Shown piece by piece: positions 49,457-61,321 of a DNA stretch of 64,000 bases; position 1 is the first letter of the stretch; every line of letters starts with the position of its first letter. The position numbers and the translations under genes are program-made. The stretch is from Dryomyza anilis (lineage: Eukaryota > Arthropoda > Insecta > Diptera > Dryomyzidae). Location of the stretch: the NCBI GenBank assembly GCA_951804985.1, contig OX638131.1:1054001-1118000 (forward strand). The letters run 5' to 3'. The notes under the pieces were generated by a model. That model saw only the letters and a program-made list of their open reading frames with translations, ran no database searches and had not been told where the DNA came from.

Positions 49457-52226
49457 GGATATTGCAGATGTTATTGTTATAGATATCGAGTTTATAACGA
49501 AAAAGTAGTTTTTTTTGAAATCATAATTTTATTTGTTCAGAAATTATAGTTTTTTTGATAAAAACTCTTAAGAACTTCCAACTCAAAATTTTAAATTTAA
49601 TATCGAAAACTTATCCTTACCTAAAACAACCAATCGATATCTGTTTTTCTCTCAAAATACAGTCTTCGATAATCTATAATTATACAAAATTGTTTCGAGT
49701 GGTTTTTATTTCTTTAGAAATAATAGTTTTGAATTCAAAATTCGATTTCAAATTATTTCAAGTTTTATATTAACATTTTTTTTCAAATACATAAATTATC
49801 GTCAACTAGGGTATTTTATTAAATTATAAAATGATTGTGAAATGGTTTGCAGGGCGATTATTCTTTTAAAAGATTTAGAAATGGAATATTTTATGAATAT
49901 TTCTTATTTTTTATTAAATTGTAAGTCAATTGACATTAATTAGCCTTTTACTTCTACTTTTTAAAAGTAATATTTGATCCGCACTGAGGTTTGAATTCGA
50001 TACTTTCTGTTTCTTCCATATTTTCCAATTTCACTGCTTTAAAAGAACCTAATTTCATTACCAAAGATCACCCTGTTCCAGAACATATGACATTGAGACC
50101 ACTTTTGTATATTGTTAATCTTATTCATTAGGCTTATTCCGTACCCCGCGGCGTGCATGAGCAACATTTTAATTACATTTCGAACGGAAAGCCTTAAAAT
50201 TTGAACAGAGAGCCTTAAAATTGACAACTGGAGGCTTTTTAACTTTCGCTCTGCTTGCGCATCTAAGCCAAAGCTGTCAGTTTCAGTGCCACCCACGACA
50301 TTTAAATGGGTTGAGGACTACTTAGTCCTGAGTCATTCAAATTTCTTAAAAGTATTTGCAGAGCAACAAAGACAAATCAAGCCATGGCATTAACATGCTT
50401 TGCATTTTAAATAAACACACACAGGACGAATACAAAGGACATAAGTAAGTAATATGCTTCATTTGAAATGTTTACTCAGGATGACATCATTCTGTCTGTC
50501 TGTCTGTCTGTCTTTGGAGACATCATTTAATAATGCGACTTAGCAATGAATACAAAAGACCAACAGCAGCAACAACAAGTGACAGCAACAATGCCAGCAA
50601 CTTAGTAAATGCAAACAGAGCGATAAGGACTCAGTCGGCAGGACCAACTACGCATCAGAGCAGCTTTAAGTCAAATAACGCAGAGCCAAGTCCTCACAGA
50701 GATCTGTAGGCATTACATATTGTTGATGTTGAGCTCGATATTTAAGTTTCCTGTAAGTAGAGCTCCATTTCTCTGCTGTGCAACATCAACCTCTGAAGTT
50801 TTCTATATGCAAATAAGCCGCCCATTCAAACGGCATCCTGTCGCACGCCTTATAATGAAGTCCTTGAAGATATGAATAGCTGCTAATTTCATTTTTTTCT
50901 TGTACAACAAATTTTCTCTCTGTTGGGAGGCTCATTAGCGCAGCATTGTGCTGATTTTTTTACAATTCTTTCCTTTTTTATAAAATAAAAAATATTTATT
51001 TGCATGCGCAACGTGTGCAGTTAGTACTATGAATCCTAAGAATCAGTCATGCAGGGAAGCGGAAGTGTGAAGCACATCCGCATGAGCAGCGGATGTGTGA
51101 GAATTCTTATCGCACGCCTTTTCAAACGAATGCACTGCAGAAATAACAAAAAATTACAGCTTTTTCTATATAAACTCCATAGAAAGTTGAAAAATGTAAA
51201 AAATGGTTGGCTTCGAATAATATTTGAAATCATTTGTTGCTCATTTGTCAGTCGTGCGTGAAAATTCGCAACAAATCAAATTGATAAGAGCTACAAATAT
51301 ACAACATTGATACAATTTCTTTTCTATTGATATTAATACTACTTTAAAATTGAATTTGGTTTCATTGAAATTGAAGGGGTTTTAAATGATTCTTCGAATT
51401 GAACGGATGCGAGAATGTTTACCTATTTTATCTTTTTATCTGCTCAAAATTAAAATACTTCTTTTGCATATATGAAGTTGGTAAATATTAAGTAGGTAAA
51501 TGTTAATATCGGCCTTAATCAATCACCGCTGCAGTTGCATTAGCAGGAACTTTTACTTTAAGAAAAAAAAAATTGTCCTACTCTGATGTTTTTGTCATTT
51601 CTCTCATGGTTGCACATATGAAGTTGTCATAATTTATGCACCATTTACACAGCGAGTTTCTGAGTTAGAAGAGGTTGTAATTTTGACTATGTTATTCCTC
51701 CTGTTTCTTGCCAGAACATGTAACACAACGCGGTACTCTGTGTTGCATAATGGTACAAAAAGAATTTCATCAGACAAAATTCTATGTCTTTTGATATAAT
51801 GTATTTTTTTTTTTTTTTTTTTTTTTTTGTGTATCTTTTGAGTTACTTCTGACAGCAATGTTGCAAACCAGTGTTTTTTTAGTTTTAAACCGGTGGCCAA
51901 GAACATGTGAGAAACATACGCAGTAATAAGTCACAATGCTGTGATATATAAGTCATAGATTATGGTAATGGAACATATAAAATAATGCTTTCTTTGTTGC
52001 TATAAGGTGACAAAATAGTAGAAATTTATTAAATGTATTATGTTACATATAAGTTGCAACTACAGAAAGAAAAACCTTATCAGAAAATTTATATTTATAA
52101 ATAATGTAGCAAATTATCATTAAAATAGAATAAACAAAATATTTATTATATCCACTTCATATGTTTATGTAAAGTTAAAAAGAGACAACCGTAATTGGAT
52201 GTTATGAGAAACAACAAAAATCACTA
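49457..52226. other. Non-coding sequence
   Basis: No gene was recognised. 49522-49900 matches the AT-rich repeat at 10620-10840 in several short blocks. 50040-51260 is GC-balanced, with (GTCT)n near 50492-50513 and a CAGCAACAACAAG run near 50560. A run of about 25 T lies at 51804-51828. Confidence 0.5.
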
Positions 52227-52624
52227 CCCAGTAGTAAATTTGCCCAGGCCTTGCCAGTAGAAGTCCTGATATAACAACTTCTTAGCATGCTTAATACACA
52301 TTCTGCCATCACTGAAGTTAGTGTACTTCCAGCACACCTTCTAGAGAATCAGCGCCAGTCGATTTGGTGACTATTTCTAATATTTTTTAAATACAAAAGC
52401 GAAGCACTGCTAGCTCACCTTCTAATGGAATGCTTACAGTAATAGGTCAAACTATTTTGTGAGACCTTCTGAGACCCGTTCTCTGAGAAACGAATAGGGA
52501 AGTCCTGCTAAAATGTTCATTTCATATAAAAAAGAAGAAAGGAAATCATTCAGTCGGGAAGGGGTTCTACCTGCTTGCGAATCAGTGCTAGCATAGCTTC
52601 TTGCGCCTGAAATTTACTACTGGG
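52227..52624. mobile_element. 398-bp TA-flanked MITE, CCCAGTAGTAAATTT ends
   Basis: The terminal inverted repeat CCCAGTAGTAAATTT is perfect over 15 bases (52227-52241 and 52610-52624) and flanked by TA on both sides (52225-52226, 52625-52626). The interior is unusually GC-balanced for the region. It carries short inverted pieces, for example TTGCCAGTAGAAG and CTTCCAGCACACCTTCTAG. The Helitron at 52627 begins exactly after its right TA. Confidence 0.85.
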
Positions 52625-52626
52625 TA

Positions 52627-53482
52627 TCTATATATATAAAACTCTTGGTCCGTCTGTCAGTCTGTCGGTCTGTCTGTCTGTCTGTATGTCTGTTTGTTCC
52701 AGCATCACGTCTAAACCGCTGAACCGATTTAACTGAAATTTTGCACAAGGATACTATGGAGTCCGGAGGGTGTCATAGCCTATATATGGGCGGGATTGGA
52801 CAAAGGGGCGTGGCACCTCCCATACAACCTAAACTTTCAAAACGACATAACTCGGCACATACACAAGCTAAGAAGATGAAACAAAAAACTCAAATACAAA
52901 AAAAAATACAAAAGCAACCACACCACATTAAAACTCACCACAATGAAACTCACCATACTAAAATTCACCACACTAAAACTCACCACACTAAAATTCACCA
53001 CACTAAAACTCACCACACTAAAACTTATCACACTAAAACTCACCACAAAAAAATCACCACATTGATACTCACCACAATAAAATTCACCACACTAAAACTC
53101 ATCACACAAAAACTCACCACACTAAAACTCACCACACCAAAATTTACCTCACCTAAACTCACCACACTGAAACTCACCACATTAAAATTCACCACATTAA
53201 AATTTCTACTGTGAAAAACTCTACGGGGAAGAATTCTACGGGAAAGAAAACTACCGGGAGTTCTACGGGAAGATTTCTACGGGAAAATTGTCTTTGAGAA
53301 AAGTTGTTTTGGCGGAGAATTATTATTTGGCTACTACATTTATAAAACCAATTAAAAAAAACATTCACAGCCAAGCACGAGCCCCTGATATAAATAATAA
53401 AAATGTTTTTTATATTAATAAAATCGCTCCATATCTTTTAATTCACAAAATCTTTGCACGAGTAGTGCACGGGTCCAGCTAG
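52627..53482 (+). mobile_element. Complete non-autonomous Helitron
   Basis: It shows all classical end features. It begins TCTATATATA after an A and ends GGGTCCAGCTAG before a T, so insertion is between A and T with no target duplication. A stem TGCAC-GAGTA-GTGCA lies about 12 bases from the 3' end. Internally it has a (GTCT)n tract, the conserved GCATCACGTCTAAACCGC block, GGGCGGGATTGG, the 15-bp ACTCACCACACTAAA minisatellite (52920-53215), a TTCTACGGG-rich stretch and a 3' tail. No Rep/helicase is encoded. The 157-codon frame starting 52741 is a reading of these blocks. Confidence 0.9.
52920..53215 (+). repeat. 15-bp minisatellite inside Helitron
   Basis: About 20 units of ACTCACCACACTAAA are present with A/T variants (AATTCACCACACTAA). 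They are the same unit as in all other Helitron copies here. Confidence 0.9.
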
Positions 53483-53635
53483 TTTTATAAATGGTCACGA
53501 ATTTCGCTTAAAAATTAGAGGGGGTTGGATTTAAATCGAAAACTTGAACTGGAAACTGCATCACATACTTCTTTTTAATATTTTTACATTACTTTTTTTT
53601 TTGAAACATTGGATTTTCTGAAAAGTCAGTTTAAC

Positions 53636-55168
53636 ATATCGTCGTCGTTCAGTGAAAAGTCGTTAAGTCCATTTTTCGAAAATATCGAAATAAGTATACC
53701 ACTATAATAAGAACGAACTCATCTTTACGTTGGAAAAGTCCTCGGAGTCCTACATCTTACCAAAACTGAAGATATTAAAAATGAAAAATCACTAACTCCA
53801 AATGTTTAAAAATTCAGTTCAGTGAAAAGTACTCAAGTCCACAATAAGCCCTTAAAAAGCACTATCAAATCTATTTTGAACTTAAACTATAGAAGAAAAT
53901 CTACATGAATATTCCTTATCAAAAAATACTATAATCTATATATATAAAACTTTTGGTCCGTCTGTCAGTCAGTCTGTCGGTCTGTCTGTTTGTTCCAGCA
54001 TCACGTCTAAACCACTGAACCGATTTAACTGAAATTTTGCACCAGGATACTATGGAGTCCGGAGGGTGTCATAGACTATATATGGGCGGGATTTGAAAAA
54101 GGGGCGTGGCACCTTCCATACAACCTAAACTTTCAAAACGACATAACTCGGCACATACACAAGCTAAGAAGATGAAACAAAAAACTCAAATACAAAAAAA
54201 AATACAAAAGTAATTACACCACATTAAAACTCACCACAATGAAACTCACCACACTAAAATTCACCACACTCAAATTCACCACACTCAAATTCACCACACT
54301 AAAACTCACCACACTAAAACTCACCACATTGAAACTCACCATACTAAAATTCACCACACTAAAATTCACCACACTAAAACTCACCACACTAAAACTCACC
54401 ACAAAAAATTCACCACACTAAAATTCACCACACTAAAACTCACCACACTCATATTCACCACACTCAATTTCACCACACTAACTCACCACACTAAAACTTC
54501 TACTGGGAAAAACTCTACGAGAAAGAATTCTACGGGAAAGAATTCTACTGGGAAGAATTCTACGGGGAAGCACAGTCTGAGAAAGAATTGAGAAAAGTTG
54601 TTTTAGCGGAGAATTAGTTTGGTTTTGGTTACTACATTTATAAAACCAATAAAAAATACGTCTACGGGTCCCTGATATAAATAATAAAAATGTTATTTAT
54701 ATTAATAAAATTGCTCCATAACCTTGCATTCACAAATTATTTGCACGAGTCGTGTACCGGTCCAGCTAGTATTACCATAATCGCGGCGTAAAAAATCAGT
54801 TAAATTTAAACGGCAATCATCGAAATCTGAATAAAACCATGCTGAGTCCACAAAAATGGCCGGATTTCAACGATTCTTGTATTAAATTATAGATATTATG
54901 CAGTACCTTCATCTCCAATTCAAACTGAAATCCGATACAATTATTGGAATAAACTGGAGCACTGTTACTGTTTATATGAGACTTAGTAATTTTTCACTGA
55001 ACGATGAAGAAAAGAAGACAATAACGGTCATGTGTTTTGTCCAAACTATTTTTTTTGCATTTTGTAGCGGAAGCTTAGCACTATTTGAATCCAAATATAT
55101 CCTAATTTGTTACGGTATTGAAACTAAATTTTTGGACTTAGTGACTTTTCACTGATCGATGACGATAT
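53636..55168. mobile_element. Inverted-repeat DNA element split by a Helitron
   Basis: The left end ATATCGTCGTCGTTCAGTG with AAAAGTCGTTAAGTCC is inverted at the right end (ATATCGTCATCGATCAGTG, AAAAGTCACTAAGTCC on the minus strand, 55168 leftwards). Each half has a second, subterminal copy facing inwards: TTCAGTGAAAAGTACTCAAG (about 53817) and ACTTAGTAATTTTTCACTG (about 54983). Removing the Helitron at 53935-54769 leaves an element of about 700 bp with no transposase. Subterminal repeats of the terminal motif are typical of transposase binding sites. Confidence 0.75.
53935..54769 (+). mobile_element. Complete non-autonomous Helitron, nested
   Basis: It begins TCTATATATA after an A and ends CCGGTCCAGCTAG before a T. 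The 3' stem TGCACGA-G-TCGTGTA (one mismatch) lies close to the end. The internal order is the same as in 52627-53482, with the 15-bp minisatellite at about 54220-54500. It interrupts the inverted-repeat element 53636-55168 and so post-dates it. Confidence 0.9.
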
Positions 55169-56647
55169 ATAGAAGTGACAATTCTATTTTAACCTATTTA
55201 ACACACTTCAAAAACTTGGTTCTAACTCCTCTTGATTTTTACATCTTTGTGTGGTTCCAGGGGAACTTTAGTCGAAAAATGTTTGGTCGATTACAAAGGT
55301 TCCTGACCACCGTGCGTCGACACTGCTTTTGCTCGTTGTTGGCGACACTAATGCCAGAGGTTACGCGCATTTCGCTTACGTGGTATATTTGAATACAGAA
55401 AATTTTGCAATAACAGTAAAATTGTGTAGCCCTTTAGCGCCCCTGTGTCGTTTCTGGGCCAGCCACATGATTGTTTTGCATGCAAACTCACATTTAACGT
55501 GCACAGTGTTTAGAATGTATAAATTTTGGTTGTACATAGGTACTACTAAAGAATTCTTTAAGCTAACGTAAGTAAAACTTTAATTTTGATATACTCTTGT
55601 TTTGCCCTAAATTCAACTTCTTGACACTCACTTAATTTTAGTGACTTTGCATCTAAAATACCATGTCATGCATTCCTTTTTCATGTTTTTCGTCGCATTC
55701 ACTTTCTCTTCGACTCAAGGACAAGTCAAACACACACTTTCTATGTACTGATTGAAATGTTCGATTACAGAATTTCATTTGTCAACATGTTACTCACAGA
55801 AACCATATGTTATACGTTGTGCTGTCAGCATTCAATCGAAATTATAGAACCTTGAAGAAATGTCAACTTTAAATATATCAAGTTGAAATCAGAGATCAAA
55901 TTTCTGGACTTTAATGATTGTAAATAGAAATCGATTTTGAATTTAAAATCTGATCTCAATAAAGAATGGAATACGAAAACATTAGATTTTTTGTTCTTTT
56001 TATGTTTATGCCTAGTATAAAGACGTCCTAGAGGGTCGCATTTTATAGACATTAAATGCATAATTTTTCACTGTAAATTTCGTATAATTCGATCGGTGTG
56101 TTCCGGAAAAATAAGGTTTTGAAAATTGATTTTAAAAAATATTCTTTAATTGGCCGTAACTCCTAAACGGAGCGTCCTAGAGGGTCGAAAGTAGACATTA
56201 AATGTAGACCATGCAAATGGTTGGTTAAAAATACAATTATCAGTTGCAGATAATGACCCTAGTACATTTTCTATGACGGATGTATAGAAAAAACTATAAA
56301 AAAGTCTCAAAAAACTTAAGATAGCTTAATATATTAACCGCCTAATCATGAATTGTTTTATTGTCGTGTGATGAAAGAAATTCTATCCGATATCGTAGTC
56401 ACAGGAAAATATATTAACTAGGGGTGAGTGTTATATTCAATTTTTACAGATTAATATATCTGTGGCAGTATAAAAAAAGCATGAGCCTATTTTTGAACTT
56501 CCAGGTGAACATTTTTAAATTTACAACTAATTCTGAAACTTACATTACTCAACAAAACGAGAAAAAATATTTGCCACGGACATCCCATTCATCAATTCTA
56601 TATACTTCTCTGGAGTTGGTAAAATGTTTTTGTTAGATTTTTTGTTG
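55169..56647. other. Non-coding sequence with a short direct repeat
   Basis: No gene was recognised. GCGTCCTAGAGGGTCG with AGACATTAAATG occurs at about 56170-56200. The near-identical CGTCCTAGAGGGTCG with AGACATTAAATGCAT lies about 147 bases earlier (56025-56060), which points to an old dispersed or locally duplicated repeat. 55300-55560 is GC-balanced. Confidence 0.5.
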
Positions 56648-56829
56648 AATAAAAACAAATATACTATATATTGTGAAGGCATCAAAATGGCTGAATCGAA
56701 TAACTCAATAGATATGTTGTACCTGGACAGAGTAATCCACCAATCCCACAAATATGTAGCCTTTGTGGGATTGGTGGACAGTGCGTAGCACCTTCCATAT
56801 AACTCATAAATTATAAACACATTATATTA

Positions 56830-57112
56830 GCCGCGGTAGCTCAGTGGTTAGTGCGTTGGACTGCGAGCCGAAAGGTCCCCGGTTCAAGCCTGGACTGGGG
56901 ATAACAACATCTTTTCATAGAATCATTTGTCTATACCGCGCTCCCTCTCGGCAGTAAATGGCAAACCTATGAGAGTAAAATATTGCCTATGAAAAGCTCT
57001 CACCCGCCGTTCGGATTCGGCAATAAACTGTAGGTCCCACCACTTTGAGTACAAATATAACACGCACAGCTAAAAGTAGTGAGGCACTACACTCTTATAG
57101 GAGTGTAGTGCC
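56830..57112 (+). mobile_element. tRNA-derived SINE, copy 1
   Basis: The head GCCGCGGTAGCTCAGTGG resembles a tRNA 5' half. The polymerase III A box is TAGCTCAGTGG (56837-56847) and the B box GGTTCAAGCC (56881-56890). The body contains CCCTCTCGGCAGTAAATGGC, GAAAAGCTCTCACCCGCCG, TTCGGATTCGGCAATAAAC and TGTAGGTCCCACCA, which I recognise from memory as a recurrent insect SINE body. It ends in a perfect 12-bp stem with a 6-base loop (57083-57112). It is not a functional tRNA because no acceptor stem closes. The exact 3' end is uncertain. Confidence 0.8.
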
Positions 57113-57244
57113 AATTTGGAGAGCAATTTGGAGAGCAAATTCAATGAAATTTTAGTCAGCCGTATATTTATCCATTCAAAACAGTATCAGCAGCATTTCC
57201 ACAGTTATTATAGTAATATTAAGATACCACAGGGTATACCAACC

Positions 57245-57444
57245 ACCCCAAATTCTTTAAACTCTTCACACCGAAATCCACCACACTGAAACTCACCATA
57301 CTAAAACTCACCACACTGAAACTCAGCAGAGTCAAACTCACCATACTAAAACTCATTATACTGTAACTCACCATGCTGAAACTCCCCACAGTCAAACTCA
57401 CCATACTAAAACTCTCCATACTCAAACTCACCACACTAAAACTC
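57245..57444 (+). mobile_element. Helitron minisatellite fragment in duplication unit 1
   Basis: ACTCACCACACTAAA-type 15-bp units, many diverged (ACTCACCATACTAAA, ACTCAGCAGAGTCAA), are cut off at the duplication junction. The continuous version continues to 58515 in unit 2. Confidence 0.75.
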
Positions 57445-58241
57445 AATAAAAACAAATATACTATATATTGTGAAGGCATCAAAATGGCTGAATCGAATAA
57501 CTCAATAGATATGTTGTACCTGGACAGAGTAATCCACCAATCCCACAAATATGTAGCCTTTGTGGGATTGGTGGACAGTGCGTAGCACCTTCCATATAAC
57601 TCATAAATTATAAACACATTATATTAGCCGCGGTAGCTCAGTGGTTAGTGCGTTGGACTGCGAGCCGAAAGGTCCCCGGTTCAAGCCTGGACTGGGGATA
57701 ACAACATCTTTTCATAGAATCATTTGTCTATACCGCGCTCCCTCTCGGCAGTAAATGGCAAACCTATGAGAGTAAAATATTGCCTATGAAAAGCTCTCAC
57801 CCGCCGTTCGGATTCGGCAATAAACTGTAGGTCCCACCACTTTGAGTACAAATATAACACGCACAGCTAAAAGTAGTGAGGCACTACACTCTTATAGGAG
57901 TGTAGTGCCAATTTGGAGAGCAATTTGGAGAGCAAATTCAATGAAATTTTAGTCAGCCGTATATTTATCCATTCAAAACAGTATCAGCAGCATTTCCACA
58001 GTTATTATAGTAATATTAAGATACCACAGGGTATACCAACCACCCCAAATTCTTTAAACTCTTCACACCGAAATCCACCACACTGAAACTCACCATACTA
58101 AAACTCACCACACTGAAACTCAGCAGAGTCAAACTCACCATACTAAAACTCATTATACTGTAACTCACCATGCTGAAACTCCCCACAGTCAAACTCACCA
58201 TACTAAAACTCTCCATACTCAAACTCACCACACTAAAACTC
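57445..58241. repeat. 797-bp tandem duplication, unit 2
   Basis: It is the identical copy of 56648-57444. Sequence continues beyond 58241 without a break in the minisatellite register, so unit 2 keeps the original right flank and unit 1 the original left flank. Perfect identity implies a very recent event or an assembly artefact. Confidence 0.95.
57627..57909 (+). mobile_element. tRNA-derived SINE, copy 2 (duplicated)
   Basis: It is identical to 56830-57112, including A box, B box and the 3' stem, because it was copied within the 797-bp duplication and not by retrotransposition. Confidence 0.8.
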
Positions 58242-58515
58242 ACCATACTAAAACTCACCACACTAAAATTTTCCACACAGCTACTTTTACTTGGAAAAAC
58301 TCTAAGGGGATAAACTATACGGGGAAGAATTCTACTGCGAAGAATGCTACGGAAAAATATTCTACGGTGAAAAATTCTACGGGGAAGAACAGTCCGAGGG
58401 AGATTTGTCTTTGAAAAAATTGGTTTTGACGGAGAATTATTTATGTTTTGGTTACTACATTGATAACATCATAAAACATTTATAAAACGTCCACAGCAAA
58501 GCACGGGTCCCTGCT
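58042..58515 (+). mobile_element. Helitron 3'-part fragment
   Basis: 15-bp minisatellite units (to about 58270) are followed by the TTCTACGGGGAAGAA stretch, CAGTCCGAGGGAG, GGAGAATTATTTATGTTTTGG and AAAGCACGGGTCCCTG. These are the blocks found in order in the complete copies. Similarity ends at about 58515, before the 3' hairpin and CTAG, and the 5' half is missing too. Confidence 0.75.
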
Positions 58516-61321
58516 TGAATTTAATAAAATGGAGGTATATTTTTACGATTTGTGCTTGTATCTCAGCAACTATAGGAAGGACCATTATCAGTTTAACGAA
58601 AAATAGATTAGTATATAGGGATTTCGATCAAATTGATCATATTTTGAGTTATGTTGTTAATTCATATTGCCACAGATATGTATATTGCTGTTGTTTTTCT
58701 GTATACCTTTTCATATTAAAACAGTTTTAAAAGAATAACAGTTTTCGTTCAATTTTCAATGTCTAATATTAAAGTATCAGATACGAATATGAAGATCATA
58801 TTTTCATTTTCGGCTCGTTGCCATTCGAAAACATAACAGATAGGTTGTCGGTTTGAAAATTGAATTTTATTGTGTGACATACAGACTGACTGCAGCATAA
58901 TCATTATCACTGCATGTTGCCACATTTAATGATGGCGCAAATCTTTGCATTGTGTTGACTTTAATTATGGTCAAGACTTGCAAAAGGACGCAGGACGTCT
59001 ACGCAACAAAATGCTCCATTTTAATACTGTGTCTCTGTGCAGACGAGATTCTCCGTCTTTCTGTCTGTCGGTATTTATGCATGTGTGCGTTTGAATTTTT
59101 GTTTGTTCACCGTTAGTTGCAATTTGTGCATTCGACACAAACACAGTCATGGTTGGTAAAGCGCCAGGATGTGTCCAGTGTCGTCCTGTGGCGGACACTG
59201 GTTTTGAGTTGTGTGTGTTCGTTCTGATTCGTTGCCTTCAATAAATCGATACTGTCCTGCCTTACGATATGCATGTCCTTTGACCTCTGCTGATTGTCTG
59301 CAACGTTGTTTGCACATTGTGTGCGGCTCCGCAACGGCAGTCTATTCAATTAAATTTAATTATTTTGTCAACGTCAAGAACATTCTTAAATTTAATGTGT
59401 AATAAAAATATTTAAAATAACAAATCACAGCTGCAAATTGTAGCCACTGCCGTTTGTGTTCTTTATTGACGGTATTTCTTGCCTTTAACTGTCTCACCTC
59501 ATCAACCAAATGTGGCCAGTAATTTTTGCCCCACTTTGATAACCTTCGCGCCACATTCAATTCCTTTTTTCTTTTTGGTTTCTTTCATTTTCATAGTGTT
59601 AGCTCTTCACTTTTTCGTGTTGACCACCACTTGACCACGAAAAGACAGACAGCGCAACAGACACACGGCAGGGTGGACGATCGGACGGATGGACGGACGC
59701 ACGGTTTCACTTGACGTTAATTGGTTTTGATTTGCTGTCTACGCTGCAGATGGCGCCACTGACTGCTGACTGACCTTTGATTCTGGCGCAAAAGAAGAAC
59801 TCCAAAGGATACGAAAACGAATGAAGTGTTAAGTGAGTGTGTCGAATGGGGCCACTCTGATTTGATTAGGTGCGAAAATAAATTCATTGCTCGATGAGCG
59901 CCTTTGAACTCTGCGGCGGGTGGCGCTTGTTGTTTGTTTGGAAAAATGTGCGGTCGTCACGCAAGCCAGTCGATCGAACTACTTTGAAAATACCAAGTAC
60001 CCGAAATATTACTCACTTTAATATGGACCCTAAACGACGCTTGTGCGAATGCCATCTATTTTTTATTTGGTTTTTGCACTTTTAGCACTTTTTGCATAGA
60101 ACTCTGTCCCTCTCGAGTGGCGTCGAAAATGCTTCTAATGCTGCCTAAACCGACAAAATGCATAACTAACTCAGCTGAGGTAACTTTTAATGATGAATTT
60201 TGAATTTTGCATTTCCAACTCATGGCCATTAGTTTAGACAACATTTTGATGAATATTCATGAGTCCCGAAATGCTGGAAAACTTTTCCTTAGCACAGCCA
60301 AGCATCGCCTCCTCTACGACGACGCTGACGACGACGACGACGACGACGACGAGTGGGCACTTCCGGAACGAATCCTGACAACTGACAACTCCAACTGAGT
60401 GGACATCAAGTGGCAGCAGTTGAAGCTCTGAAGACCGGTTGAAAACTACGAAAAGTCGGACTGTTTAGGGTGCGTAAAACCAGAAAGTAGTGAATGTGTC
60501 TGTGTGTGTGTCCGTCTGTGGACACGAATGCAAATTCATGTGAAATGTCCATTAAAAGTTGACCAACTATTTTTAGAAGATCCAATACAATTGCTCTGCA
60601 TTCCAGTCAGAGACAACAATTCATTCTCATGTGTGTGCGAATGTTTCGAGAATGTTCTAGTGTTTGCTCAACTGAGTGATGTGTGAAAATTGACGTTGAA
60701 AAATATTCTGCCTTTTCTGATAATACTTTAAATTGAGTTAATGAAGTTTTCGAATAAAGTTTGTCGTTTTTTGAAATCAGTTTTTTTTCTATATAAAAAT
60801 CGTATTATAATTCGATATATGAACATTTTTCAATGAATCGTTTTATTATTTTGCTTTTTTGATTTTTGACTCTTACTTGCTACGAAATAATAAAATTTTG
60901 TTTTCGTTTAATTACAAATCGACTACACTGTCTAACAAAAATCTAATAGTTCAATGTTGACAGAAAAATAAATTTTTTTTTTTACAAATTACCATTTTTA
61001 TCATATGGAAGATTTCAATCGCAAAAGTGTATTTTTTTTCCAAATACACAAAATAAAAAACAAAAATAAAAAATTTGAAAAAAAAATTGTTAGACTACAT
61101 TTTAATAAAATTAAAATTTGATGTAATATTTTTGTTCACAAAAAAAAATAAAATTAATTCAAAAATTGTTTTTGTTTTTAATGGCGTTGAAATAAACTTT
61201 TTTTTATTTTAAAAAATTGTAATTAAGGTTTTTGAGAAGTGTTTGCAAATACTAATAAAAGTAGTAGATAATCCAAATTGAACGTAAAGCTTGGAATAGT
61301 CAGGAGTTATAACTATTTATA
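58516..61321. other. Unique non-coding sequence
   Basis: No gene was recognised. 58780-60690 is GC-balanced and resembles single-copy fly DNA, with several short frames on both strands and no domains. 60700-61320 is AT-rich with A and T runs. Confidence 0.5.
60317..60352. repeat. (GAC)n microsatellite
   Basis: About eleven GAC units, with one interruption (GCT), give an aspartate run in one frame. Trinucleotide simple repeat in otherwise non-coding sequence. Confidence 0.9.

Larger units (their letters stand above)
56648..57444. repeat. 797-bp tandem duplication, unit 1
   Basis: This unit and 57445-58241 are identical at every position I compared, with a constant offset of 797. Each unit holds about 180 bases of unassigned sequence, a SINE and the start of a Helitron minisatellite. 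The left boundary is inside GAATAAAAACAAATATACTA and the junction reads ACTCAATAAAAACAAATATA, so the join shares only one or two bases with the alternative flank. Confidence 0.95.

Noticed and set aside
52741..53214. 157-codon ORF similar to the 86-codon frame at 10256-10516 on the minus strand
   Set aside because: Similarity reflects homologous Helitron DNA. The frame then reads through the 15-bp minisatellite as Thr/His/Lys repeats, and the third copy does not keep it.
56830..56901. Possible functional tRNA gene (A and B boxes present)
   Set aside because: No acceptor-stem pairing between GCCGCGG and the sequence after the B box, and the unit continues into a SINE body. Related copy at 62532 behaves the same.
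56545..57617. Identical N-terminal 57 residues in two minus-strand ORFs (56545-56820 and 57219-57617)
   Set aside because: Identity is due to the 797-bp DNA duplication, not protein conservation. No domain recognised.
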